From JANXUC01 sp043782485 (GTDB lineage Bacteria > Acidobacteriota > Terriglobia > Terriglobales > Acidobacteriaceae): a stretch of 64,000 nt of DNA. Positions 52,672 to 60,698 of the stretch are shown here, one piece after another (position 1 is the first letter of the stretch; every line of letters starts with the position of its first letter). Where the stretch lies: the NCBI GenBank assembly GCA_043782485.1, contig JAYWAL010000023.1, positions 40,174-104,173 on the forward strand, in the 5' to 3' direction. The notes beneath the pieces are model-generated. The model did not search any database. It saw only the letters and a program-made list of their open reading frames with translations, and was not told the origin of the DNA. A program made the position numbers and the translations under genes.

Positions 52672-52944
52672 GTAGTCCGCGCCGACAACTCAAACCATAT
52701 CAACCACTTAAACCACGTGGAGCCTCGCTCCGCATCGACGCTCGGTTTGGTGCGCCATTTGCTTCAGGATAGGCGTACCGGACGCGATGACGCGCCGGAC
52801 GAGGGCGCTGGCAGTCGAACGAAGGGGCGGCCCTCACAGTTTGTAACTTTTACAGCTTACCCAGCAGGAGCTAATTTCGGGGGGAAGAGGCTTCCAGCTA
52901 GGTAGTCCCCGCCAGGGATGCAACTGTTCCCTGGCGGTTTTTTT
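52672..52944 (+). ncRNA. Putative sigma-54-dependent small RNA
   Basis: About 270 bp between the sigma-54 promoter and a strong terminator contain no convincing rightward gene: the available frames have poor composition and no ribosome-binding site. The transcript would end inside the 3' end of the convergent gene at 52943. No known RNA family (tmRNA, 6S, RNase P, SRP) was recognised. The boundaries are inferred from promoter and terminator only. Confidence 0.45.
52909..52944 (+). terminator. Strong Rho-independent terminator
   Basis: The perfect 10-bp stem CCGCCAGGGA / TCCCTGGCGG with a 9-nt loop is followed directly by seven T. It points rightward although the nearest gene lies leftward, so it serves the transcript from the sigma-54 promoter. 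Confidence 0.85.
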
Positions 52945-53644
52945 ACATATAGAACAGGCTAAGACGCGGCAAATGGTGCTGCTCCAACAAGCGCTTGTTC
53001 ACGAACTGCTTGTGCAGTTGCGCGATCTGCGCGGCAGGCATTTTTCTACGGTAGGGGGCGAGTTCTCGATCGGCAGCGGCGCGAACCTGCACCAGCATTT
53101 CGTCAGGAGCGGCGGCGAGTAGAACCGCGAAGAACTTTTCTTCCAGCACAGTGAGGCGGCGCTCCAGGTCCTCCAGATTTGCGGTGGCAACGGTGGTGGC
53201 CAGTTCCCGCAGAGTTCGAGCCGTTCCCGCGGCAGCTGCTCGCGGAGAAACCGTCGCACTCTCCGGCAGTTGGGCCTGTTCTAGACGCTCAGCGTTCTTG
53301 AACAGGAACTGTGTGATCTCGTCGGCATCGACTCCCTTGGACGCGTTGGCGCCTTTCGAAGCCGGCTGCGCCGTTCCCACCGCCGCTTCCTGCATATCTT
53401 CGGCGGCGGCCAGTACTTCTTGAGAACAAAAAGCCAGACCATTGATTTTGCGCGAACGTGCCGGGCGCTTGGCGGAGTGCTCAAACGTGGCATCAATGCC
53501 GCGCAGCACGGCCTCCAGCGGAATGCCCGCATCCTTCCAGGTTTCAATCAGCGCCCAGTCCAGTGTGGAAAGCAACAGGGTGGAACTGCGATGCCGCTGG
53601 AAATGTTCTTCGATCTCGGTAAAGTAATTGAAGTAGTTGTCCAA
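52943..53644 (-). CDS. Hypothetical helical protein downstream of coaX
   Basis: The frame extends to 53722 inside coaX, but the conserved-looking start LDNYFNYFTEIEEHFQRHR suggests TTG 53644, 2 bp after the coaX stop; this gives 233 residues. The protein is almost entirely helical and rich in Ala, Glu and Leu, with a likely coiled coil (TANLEDLERRLTVLEEKFFAVLL). A DWALIETWKDAGIPLEAVLRGID segment resembles primosome/replication-associated helical domains, but no family was assigned. It is translationally linked to coaX. Confidence 0.68.
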   Translation of the reverse strand: MDNYFNYFTEIEEHFQRHRSSTLLLSTLDWALIETWKDAGIPLEAVLRGIDATFEHSAKRPARSRKINGLAFCSQEVLAAAEDMQEAAVGTAQPASKGANASKGVDADEITQFLFKNAERLEQAQLPESATVSPRAAAAGTARTLRELATTVATANLEDLERRLTVLEEKFFAVLLAAAPDEMLVQVRAAADRELAPYRRKMPAAQIAQLHKQFVNKRLLEQHHLPRLSLFYM

Positions 53645-53646
53645 GT

Positions 53647-54501
53647 TCAGTGAACCGGCGCGGGCTTTCGGGGTGCGGGCTTGACTGAAGCAGGGGCACG
53701 CGGCGTCACATTGCGCTCCCAAATAATCCGCAGACCTTCCAAAGTCAGTTGGTCATCCACTTTTGCAATATGCCTGGAAGCGGGACCAATCAGCGGTGCC
53801 AAGCCACCCGTGGCGATCACTTTGGTATTGGCACCCATCTCCTTCAGAAGACTTTCCAGGATGCCATCCACCAGACCCAGATACCCGTAGTAAAGCCCGG
53901 ACTGCAAGCTGGCAACGGTATTCGAGCCAATCACACGCCCGGGCTTGCGAATATCCACGCGAGGCAGACGCGCCGTGCGCTCAAACAGCGCGTCCGCGGA
54001 AATTCCAATTCCAGGACAAATCACCCCACCCATATATTGTCCTTTTGCTGAGACGCAGTCGAACGTGGTGGCAGTGCCAAAATCGACAACAATGCAAGGT
54101 GCGCCGTATTTTTCCACGGCCGCTACGGAATTCACGATCCGGTCCGCCCCCACTTCCGCGGGATTGTCGTATTGAATGGGCATTCCCGTCTTCACGCCCG
54201 GTTCGATAAATAGCGGCTTCAGACTGAAATAGCGCTCGCATACCGCGCGCAGAACCGTATCTAGCGGCGGAACCACTGAGGAAATTACAATACCGTTGAT
54301 TTCACTCACCTCCAGATGCGCCATGGAAAACAAGTTGCGGAACAGCACGCCGTACTCATCCACCGTTTGCGTCTTGCTGGTGGTCACGCGCCAGTTGGCC
54401 AGCAGCCGCTCGTAATACGGTCCGGATTCGCTGTGCTTGGGGGCCTTCTCAAACACTCCCAGGACCGTATTGGTATTGCCAACGTCTAGCACCAGAAGCA
54501 T
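53647..54501 (-). CDS. coaX: Type III pantothenate kinase
   Basis: This 284-residue protein begins MLLVLDVGNTNTVLGVFE, the ASKHA phosphate-1 motif. DEYGVLFRNLF, ISSVVPPLD, VGADRIVNSVAAVEKYGAPCIVVDFGTATTFD and GGVICPGIGISADALFERTARLP follow, with the ATGGLAPLI motif, as in CoaX proteins. It phosphorylates pantothenate in the first step of CoA synthesis. It is downstream of birA, a frequent pairing. Confidence 0.95.
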   Translation of the reverse strand: MLLVLDVGNTNTVLGVFEKAPKHSESGPYYERLLANWRVTTSKTQTVDEYGVLFRNLFSMAHLEVSEINGIVISSVVPPLDTVLRAVCERYFSLKPLFIEPGVKTGMPIQYDNPAEVGADRIVNSVAAVEKYGAPCIVVDFGTATTFDCVSAKGQYMGGVICPGIGISADALFERTARLPRVDIRKPGRVIGSNTVASLQSGLYYGYLGLVDGILESLLKEMGANTKVIATGGLAPLIGPASRHIAKVDDQLTLEGLRIIWERNVTPRAPASVKPAPRKPAPVH

Positions 54502-54553
54502 AAGGAATTCCTTAACTACAGAAGACGACGACGAACGACAATCCCCCGCGAAA

Positions 54554-55333
54554 CTACTGGCGGCGTACCGTTCCTGAAACCACGGTTCGCAACCCCTGCG
54601 GCGTCCAGACCAGCAAAAAGCCCTGGCTGTTCAATCCTTCGGTGATTCCGGTAAAGCTGATGCCTTCTTCAATTCGCACCGCACAGCCCTGTGTCCATGA
54701 GGAATGCTCCTGGAAACGATGCAAGATTGATTCACGCGCGCCGGGATCCGATTGAAACGCCCGATACTCCCGGTCCAGCGATTTTAGCAAAGCGGCGAGA
54801 AGCTCGACGCGAGACGACCGCACGCGTGATTCTAAATAGAGGGAGGTAGCCTCCTGGCTCAGATCCGCGGGAAACGACGTTTGATTCACATTCAGGCCAA
54901 TGCCAACCACCAGATGCCGCACCTGGGTCGCTTCCGAATGCATCTCCGTCAGAATTCCGCCCAGCTTCTTCGCACCAAGATAAACGTCATTGGGCCATTT
55001 CAGATCGGTGTCGAGGTCCGCAAACTCGAGGACCGCCGCGCGAACCGCCAGTCCTGCCGCCAAGGCCAGCAACAGCACCTGGGACGGCGGCAGTGTCGGG
55101 CGCAACAGCACGGAACAATAAATTCCATCGCCCGGAGCCGAGTGCCACGCATGACCTCCGCGGCCGCGCCCGGCGGTCTGTTCTTCGGTGAGAAACACTG
55201 AACCCTCCGGAGCACCCGCCGCGCCAGCGGCCATCGCCGAGCTATTGGTGGATTCCGTCCGGACCGTGTGATGCAGCTTGCCGGAGAAAATCGTTTCCGC
55301 GATCATCGGCGCAAGAACGTCCATGGAGAGCAC
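54554..55333 (-). CDS. birA: Biotin--[acetyl-CoA-carboxylase] ligase
   Basis: This 259-residue protein lacks the N-terminal DNA-binding domain of E. coli BirA (321 residues), so it is a ligase only. The biotinyl-AMP loop is TEEQTAGRGRGGHAWHSAPGDGIYCSVLLRP (GRGRxG motif). LKWPNDVYLGAKKLGGILTEM (KWPND motif), VVGIGLNVNQ and a small C-terminal SH3-like domain (FTGITEGLNSQGFLLV) follow. The start is GTG 55333 or ATG 55324. It lies 6 bp after nadC. Confidence 0.95.
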   Translation of the reverse strand: MLSMDVLAPMIAETIFSGKLHHTVRTESTNSSAMAAGAAGAPEGSVFLTEEQTAGRGRGGHAWHSAPGDGIYCSVLLRPTLPPSQVLLLALAAGLAVRAAVLEFADLDTDLKWPNDVYLGAKKLGGILTEMHSEATQVRHLVVGIGLNVNQTSFPADLSQEATSLYLESRVRSSRVELLAALLKSLDREYRAFQSDPGARESILHRFQEHSSWTQGCAVRIEEGISFTGITEGLNSQGFLLVWTPQGLRTVVSGTVRRQ

Positions 55334-55339
55334 GCGGCT

Positions 55340-56224
55340 TTACGCCACGACCGGAACCATACGCAGGCTCAAGTCAACCGCCGGAGCGGAATGCGTCAGC
55401 ACCCCAACGGAAATGAAGTCCACTCCCGTCTCCGCATAAGCGCGCACGTTTTCCAGTTTGATTCCGCCCGCGCATTCCAGCGGCAACGGGCGCTCCAGTT
55501 TGTGAACACGCTCGACCGCGGCCCGCACGGCATCGACGGCCATGTTGTCGAGCAAAATCGCCTCCGCGCCATGCTGCAACGCCAACTCAAGGTCTTCCAG
55601 GCTGCGAACTTCCACCTCAATCGGCTGCGTGCCCCGTCGATTGCGGTGTGTGCGCTCCAGCGCCTCGACCACCCCTCCGGCCAGCGCGATGTGGTTGTTC
55701 TTAATCATCACGCCATCGGACAGATCCAGGCGATGATTAGTTCCGCCCCCGCAACGAACAGCGTATTTATCCAGCGTCCGCCAGCCGGGTGCGGTTTTGC
55801 GCGTATCCAGAATCTTCGTGTGAGTGCCAGCGACGGCATCCACAAACTTGCGCGTCAAAGTAGCAATGCCGCTCATGCGCTGCAAAAAATTCAAAATCAC
55901 GCGCTCGCAGGAAAGTAAGATGCGCGCATTGTGCTGGATCACCGCCACGGTCTCGCCCTTATGCAGGCGCACGCCATCAAAAATCGAAGGGTGGCTGGAG
56001 ATTCCATAATGTGAAACCACCGCCCCATCCAGCGCCGCATACACATCCAGAATGCGTGCGATACAACCCACGCCCGCCAGCACACAGTCTTGCTTTGCCA
56101 GCACCGTGCCCGTGGCTCGCTGCTGCGGATCAATGCACGAATAGCTGGTGGCGTCGCGTGTGGCGCGGTCCTCCAGCAATGCGTTCTCGATAATGGCGGT
56201 AAGTCGGCGGCTATTCCAGTCCAT
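55340..56224 (-). CDS. nadC: Nicotinate-nucleotide pyrophosphorylase (carboxylating)
   Basis: This 294-residue protein is a full-length quinolinate phosphoribosyltransferase. It has RVILNFLQRMSGIATLTRKFVDAVAGTHTKILDTRKTAPGWRTLDKYAVRCGGGTNHRLDLSDGVMIKNNHI, then VEVRSLEDLELALQHGAEAILLDN and ALECAGGIKLENVRAYAETGVDFISVGVLTHSA-like ends. It makes NaMN from quinolinate and PRPP. It lies between valS and birA. Confidence 0.96.
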   Translation of the reverse strand: MDWNSRRLTAIIENALLEDRATRDATSYSCIDPQQRATGTVLAKQDCVLAGVGCIARILDVYAALDGAVVSHYGISSHPSIFDGVRLHKGETVAVIQHNARILLSCERVILNFLQRMSGIATLTRKFVDAVAGTHTKILDTRKTAPGWRTLDKYAVRCGGGTNHRLDLSDGVMIKNNHIALAGGVVEALERTHRNRRGTQPIEVEVRSLEDLELALQHGAEAILLDNMAVDAVRAAVERVHKLERPLPLECAGGIKLENVRAYAETGVDFISVGVLTHSAPAVDLSLRMVPVVA

Positions 56225-56244
56225 GACTAATTCTAAGACGAATT

Positions 56245-58983
56245 CTAATTCGCGCTATCCAGCCCACTGAGGGCGCTACGCAGCTTTTCGTTCAGCACAA
56301 TCAGCTCTTGCGCGCGCTTGCGCATCTTCTCCACAATATGAGCGGGGGCCTTGGATAAAAACTCTACATTCCCTAACTGATTGTCGAGGTTGGTCTTCTC
56401 TTTTTCGGCACCAGCCAACTCCTTGACCAGCCGCTTGCGTTCCGCCTCCACATCAATCTTTTTCTCATACACCACGCGAACTTCGAAGCGGGCCGTGCTC
56501 CGCGCCCCAGGCAACTTGGCCAGCGAAGCTTCCACAAAAGTGACCTTCTCCACGCCCGCCATGCGCTCCACGGCGCTCCGGTTCTGCTCCACCAGCGCGC
56601 GAATCTCGGCGTTGGCATAAATTTGCACGGGAACTTTTTCCTTGGGCTCCACCTTCAAATCCGCGCGCAGGGTGCGAATGCTCACAATCAAATCCTGCAA
56701 AATGGCCATGCTGGTTTCCGCCGCGACATCCATTTGCGCCGGGTCCGCCTGTGGAAATGCCGCCAACGCAACCGACTTCAACGCTGGCTTTCCTTCATAA
56801 ATCGCATGCCAAATTTCTTCCGTAATGAACGGCATGAACGGATGCAGTAGCCGCAGGGAAGCCTCAAACAGCGCCACCGCGTTTTGCGAAGCCGTGCGCA
56901 CCGTGCCCGCGCTGGTATCGCCAAGGGCCACGCGCGGCTTCACCAACTCAATGTACCAATCGCAGAACTCGCCCCAGAAAAAGTCGTAGATGCAATTCGC
57001 GGCCTCATGGAAGCGGAATCCCTCTAACGCCTGATGCACTTGCGCGGCCACGGCGTTAAAACGCGAAAAAATCCAGCGGTCTTCGAGGGTTAGGACCTGG
57101 CACCCGCTCAGCGTGGCACCAGGCTTCCCGTCCTTCAGAGTCTTCCGGAAATCATCCAGCGACCAGATTCCAGCCTGCTGCGCCTTGTCCACATTCATGA
57201 ACAAAAATCGCGCTGCGTTCCAAATCTTATTCGCAAAGGCCCGGTATCCCTGCGTGCGATCCGAATTGAAGGCAATATCCGTCCCTGGAGCAGCCATGGC
57301 GGCCAGCGTAAACCGCGTGGCATCCGTACCATACTCCGCAATCACCTCAATCGGGTCAAGGACGTTGCCCTTGGTTTTCGACATCTTCTTGCGCTCGGCG
57401 TCGCGCACCAGCGCGTGGATATAAACCTGCCGAAACGGAACGCTGCCTTGCGGGTGGTCCGCCATGAAGTGGCAGCCCAGCATAATCATCCGCGCCACCC
57501 AGAAAAACAGAATGTCCGATCCCGTAATCAGCAACGATGCCGGATAAAACACTTCCTGGTCGCGTGATTTCTCCGGCCACCCAAACACGCTAAACGGCAG
57601 CAGTCCTGACGAAAACCACGTATCCAGCACATCCGGATCCTGTTGCAGGCTCGTGCTTTTGCAGTGCGAACACTGCTCCGGCACCTCGCGCACTACAAGA
57701 ATGGTCTTGCAATCCGAGCAAGTCCACGCCGGAATCCGATGCCCCCACCACAATTGCCGCGAGATGCACCAGTCGTGGATATTCCGCATCCACTCGAAGT
57801 ATGTTTTGGCGTAATTCTCCGGCGTAAACCGGATCTCGCCTTTCTCCACCGCTTCAATCGCCCGTTCCGCCAGTGGAGCAATCTTGATGAACCACTGCGT
57901 CGAAAGCCGCGGCTCCACCACCGTCTTGCAGCGGTCGCACTTACCCAGCGCAATCACGTGGTCTTTCTCGCTATCCAGCAGCCCTCGTTCCCGCAAGCCC
58001 TGCAACACCCTTTCCCGCGCCACGAAGCGGTCCAGCCCCGCATAGGGTCCGGCATTCTCATTCAGATGCGCCGTATCGTCCATGATGTCGATCTGCGGCA
58101 GCAGATGCCGCAGTCCCACCTGGTAGTCGTTGGCATCATGCGCCGGAGTAATCTTCACCGCGCCAGTTCCAAATTCTGGATTCGCAATATCATCCAGAAT
58201 CAGCGGAATCTGCCGGTCCGTGAGCGGCAGTTGCAGCATCTTTTTATGCAGATGGGTATACCGCTCATCCTTGGCGTTCACCGCCACGGCCGTATCCCCC
58301 AGCATCGTCTCCGGCCGAGTCGTCGCCACCACCAAATATTCCTCTGAGCCCACTACCGGATACCGAATGTGATAAAGCTTCCCCGGCGTATCCTCATGCA
58401 CGACTTCCAAATCAGATATCGCCGTCATGCACCGCGGACACCAATTCACAATGTACTTGCCGCGGTAAATCAGCCCCTCTTCATAGAGTCGTACAAACGC
58501 CTCGCGCACCGCGCGAGAAAGGTTGTCGTCCATGGTGAAGTATTCGCGGCCCCAGTCCACCGACGCGCCCAGCCGCTTCATCTGGTCCTGAATCGCGCCG
58601 CCGTACAGCTTCTTCCACTCCCACACGCGATGGATGAACGCCTCACGGCCAAGCTGCAATCGCGACTGACCTTCCGTCGTCAACTGCCGCTCCACCATCA
58701 TCTGCGTCGCAATGCCCGCGTGGTCCGTGCCCGGCTGCCATAGCGCTAGAAAGCCCCGCATGCGATGCCAGCGCGTGATGATATCCATCTCCGTCTGGTT
58801 CAGCATGTGGCCCATGTGCAGGCGCCCCGTCACATTCGGAGGCGGCAACAACATGCTGAATACCGGACGCGCATCGCCCTCCGCCGGAGTCGGCGTGGCA
58901 AACAGCTTTTCCTGCACCCAGTATTCCGCCCAGCGCGCTTCAATCGCGCCCGGCTCATACGCTTTGGAGAGTTCGTCAGCCAT
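56245..58983 (-). CDS. valS: Valyl-tRNA synthetase
   Basis: This 912-residue class I synthetase has PPPNVTGRLHMGHMLNQTEMDIITRWHRMRGF (HIGH-type motif HMGH). VATTRPETMLGDTAVAVN in the editing domain, CDRCKTVVEPRLSTQWFIK and KMSKTKGNVLDPIEVI (KMSKS-type motif) follow. The C-terminal tRNA-binding coiled coil ends the protein (KIDVEAERKRLVKELAGAEKEKTNLDNQL). Its length is normal. It is transcribed leftward towards nadC. Confidence 0.97.
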   Translation of the reverse strand: MADELSKAYEPGAIEARWAEYWVQEKLFATPTPAEGDARPVFSMLLPPPNVTGRLHMGHMLNQTEMDIITRWHRMRGFLALWQPGTDHAGIATQMMVERQLTTEGQSRLQLGREAFIHRVWEWKKLYGGAIQDQMKRLGASVDWGREYFTMDDNLSRAVREAFVRLYEEGLIYRGKYIVNWCPRCMTAISDLEVVHEDTPGKLYHIRYPVVGSEEYLVVATTRPETMLGDTAVAVNAKDERYTHLHKKMLQLPLTDRQIPLILDDIANPEFGTGAVKITPAHDANDYQVGLRHLLPQIDIMDDTAHLNENAGPYAGLDRFVARERVLQGLRERGLLDSEKDHVIALGKCDRCKTVVEPRLSTQWFIKIAPLAERAIEAVEKGEIRFTPENYAKTYFEWMRNIHDWCISRQLWWGHRIPAWTCSDCKTILVVREVPEQCSHCKSTSLQQDPDVLDTWFSSGLLPFSVFGWPEKSRDQEVFYPASLLITGSDILFFWVARMIMLGCHFMADHPQGSVPFRQVYIHALVRDAERKKMSKTKGNVLDPIEVIAEYGTDATRFTLAAMAAPGTDIAFNSDRTQGYRAFANKIWNAARFLFMNVDKAQQAGIWSLDDFRKTLKDGKPGATLSGCQVLTLEDRWIFSRFNAVAAQVHQALEGFRFHEAANCIYDFFWGEFCDWYIELVKPRVALGDTSAGTVRTASQNAVALFEASLRLLHPFMPFITEEIWHAIYEGKPALKSVALAAFPQADPAQMDVAAETSMAILQDLIVSIRTLRADLKVEPKEKVPVQIYANAEIRALVEQNRSAVERMAGVEKVTFVEASLAKLPGARSTARFEVRVVYEKKIDVEAERKRLVKELAGAEKEKTNLDNQLGNVEFLSKAPAHIVEKMRKRAQELIVLNEKLRSALSGLDSAN

Positions 58984-59092
58984 GATTGCTCTAGTGACAG
59001 TAACGCTCGGGTGGACTTGCCGCCCACTCGAGACAGACGATTATTTGTGCGATTGGGTAACTTTTGATCTTACAGGCGCGAGGAAAACTCGG

Positions 59093-59104
59093 TCAAACGC
59101 TAGT
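59093..59104. repeat. 12-bp direct repeat, left copy (target-site duplication)
   Basis: TCAAACGCTAGT, repeated exactly at 60687-60698 on the other side of the 1.58-kb insertion. Confidence 0.7.
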
Positions 59105-59153
59105 CGGGATAGGAGGTAGAGCGATTTGAAACTGCCCTCGTTACCGAGTGGTA
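59105..59153 (+). repeat. Terminal inverted repeat, left
   Basis: 49 bp beginning CGGGATAGGAGGTAGAGC, matching the reverse complement of 60638-60686 except for two adjacent bases. Confidence 0.75.
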
Positions 59154-59269
59154 AACAGTTGGGCAGGGCGTTCGCGAGATAGCGGGGTGGGGCCGGAGAG
59201 GCCGTCTTCTAAAATTGGCGGTGCTCCCAAGCAATCGCAGATTCGGTTTTGCGCTTAGTTGCTTCGTCC

Positions 59270-59764
59270 TCAGCGAACTGGATGCAGTTCTCCCTTCAGG
59301 GCCATCTGATAGAGCTGGTCGGCGGTTTTGTAGTTGCGATCACTCAGCACCTTCATGAGATTCACGAAAGCGATGCCTTGGTATTCAGGATGTTTTGTGT
59401 AGAACTCCGTGATCACATCTGTGTATGCGGTTACGTCGAGACCTGAAGCCTCGGTGTACTTGGCCTTCGAATATTCCTCCATGCGAGCAAGACAGCGGGC
59501 CGAGGGCATTTCGCTGGGATGGTGCTCATCACCAAGACGATACCCTTTACCGGGTTTGCCAAAGAGCTCTTGCGCTACTTCGCATGCACTGTGGGTTCCT
59601 TGTCGATACCCCGCTACGAAACCATTCACGAACGTAGCGCGTTCTCCCGGATTCCAAGACAGCCATTCTCCGCCTCTGTCAATCTGTCCTGGTTGTGGGT
59701 GAGCTGTCGCGAAGATGGCGAGAACAACAAGTGCCCCGGCTGCTGCTAAGTATTTTGCTAACAC
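59270..59764 (-). CDS. Exported protein of unknown function, possible immunity or cargo protein
   Basis: This 164-residue protein has a signal peptide (MLAKYLAAAGALVVLAIFATA). The mature part starts WLSWNPGERATFVNGFVAGYRQGTHSACEV and contains a Cys pair (Cys in HSACEV and ARCLARM). The WxxWxxxExxxFVxGFxxGY pattern resembles Rap1a/Tai-like immunity proteins of secreted toxins, which fits its place behind an Rhs C-terminus inside the mobile cassette. This is an inference; no family was firmly recognised. Confidence 0.62.
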   Translation of the reverse strand: MLAKYLAAAGALVVLAIFATAHPQPGQIDRGGEWLSWNPGERATFVNGFVAGYRQGTHSACEVAQELFGKPGKGYRLGDEHHPSEMPSARCLARMEEYSKAKYTEASGLDVTAYTDVITEFYTKHPEYQGIAFVNLMKVLSDRNYKTADQLYQMALKGELHPVR

Positions 59765-59797
59765 GTGAGCTGCTCCTTCTGCTTCTCGAAACTGTAG

Positions 59798-60686
59798 CTA
59801 AGGAACCGCAGAGTACACGGGTCGTGCCCCCATCTGCTTGATCACCACGTGGACCTCCCAGGTTTTGATCAGAGTTCCCTTGTTATTTCCTACTATCAGT
59901 TGCACTCGCTTACCATCGACAAGCCAGTGCTGGTTGAAGTTCTTTGCCTCGGGTGAGATCTGTTCGTGGATCACTCCCGTACCTGGCTCCCCGGTTGGCC
60001 TAAAGGGGCCACCATTAACCGACTCAACGAGGGCAATGTTCTGCTTCACGTTGGCGGACGACTGCGAGCATATACTTCCGGCACAGGTCCCAGCGTACCA
60101 GTCCATTGTCCAGGAAGCGAACAGCTCTCGGCCGGGCCTTGGGGTGAATTCTCGACCGTAGAGCACGACGTCGGTGCGAGAGTTAGCCGGGGCGGGGATC
60201 AGAGCTGGGTCGGTGCGGACTCCGGCGGGGTCGGGTGTCGCTGGCTGAGGCGGTGCAGTAGGGTCCTGCTGCTGTTGCGGCGAAGTCGGTGCGGGCGTTG
60301 ACTTATCGCTCGCATTCGCGCTAGGCGTCGGCTTGGTTTCTGCGGAGGCAACGGGGGCATGAACTCCAGGAAGGCCAAGCTGCTCCCGTAATCGGCCCCC
60401 ACCTCTGCCGCCGATCCGTCCATCAAGCCATTTCCGCCCGCGCACCCCTTCTCAGTCGGACAGGAAAATCCGTGCCCATCCGGGTCCGTCCCGGTGATGG
60501 GGTTGTTCTCCACGTAAGCATACAAGTTGAGGGTCTGCGGATTGCCCATTACTGCTTAGGGAATGGCCACGGGCGTGGCGCTCCAGTCCGGTGTCAGGAA
60601 GCGTCTAAACGTCGACGAGTAGTACCGCGCTCCGAAGTACCACTCGGTAACGAGGGCAGTTTCAAAGTGCTCTACCTCCTATCCCG
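59798..60686 (-). pseudogene. Rhs-repeat C-terminal fragment, interrupted
   Basis: Read leftward from 60686: FETALVTEWYFGARYYSSTF, RRFLTPDWSATPVAIP, then TAA at 60556-60558 where Rhs proteins have Tyr, then AVMGNPQTLNLYAYVENNPITGTDPDGHG. This is the Rhs core end with its DPDGH boundary. Variable tail sequence follows. A frame change near 60345-60365 is needed to join it to HAPVASAETKPTPSAN and the Pro/Gln-rich, Cys-containing domain ending at 59798 (VYSAVP). The core is missing upstream. The 215-codon frame at 59798-60445 may still be translated, but no toxin motif was recognised. Confidence 0.7.
60638..60686 (-). repeat. Terminal inverted repeat, right
   Basis: Reverse complement of 59105-59153 with two mismatches; the inner 29 bp double as Rhs coding sequence. 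Confidence 0.75.
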
Positions 60687-60698
60687 TCAAACGCTAGT
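60687..60698. repeat. 12-bp direct repeat, right copy
   Basis: TCAAACGCTAGT, identical to 59093-59104. It includes the TAG stop (60696-60694) of the response regulator gene. Confidence 0.7.

Larger units (their letters stand above)
59105..60686. mobile_element. 1.58-kb transposon-like insertion with 49-bp inverted ends, no transposase
   Basis: The ends are inverted repeats (59105-59153 and 60638-60686, 47 of 49 bases identical) starting CGGGATAGGAGGTAGAGC. They are flanked by the 12-bp direct repeat TCAAACGCTAGT, whose right copy contains the stop codon of the response regulator gene. Removing the insert and one repeat rejoins the sequence cleanly. Inside are a small exported-protein gene and a broken Rhs C-terminus, both leftward. 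No transposase is encoded, so it must have been moved in trans. The inner part of the right inverted repeat is also Rhs coding sequence. Confidence 0.65.

Noticed and set aside
52645..52905. An 86-codon frame starting inside the sigma-54 promoter element
   Set aside because: The start would overlap the promoter and precede the expected transcript; composition is poor and there is no ribosome-binding site.
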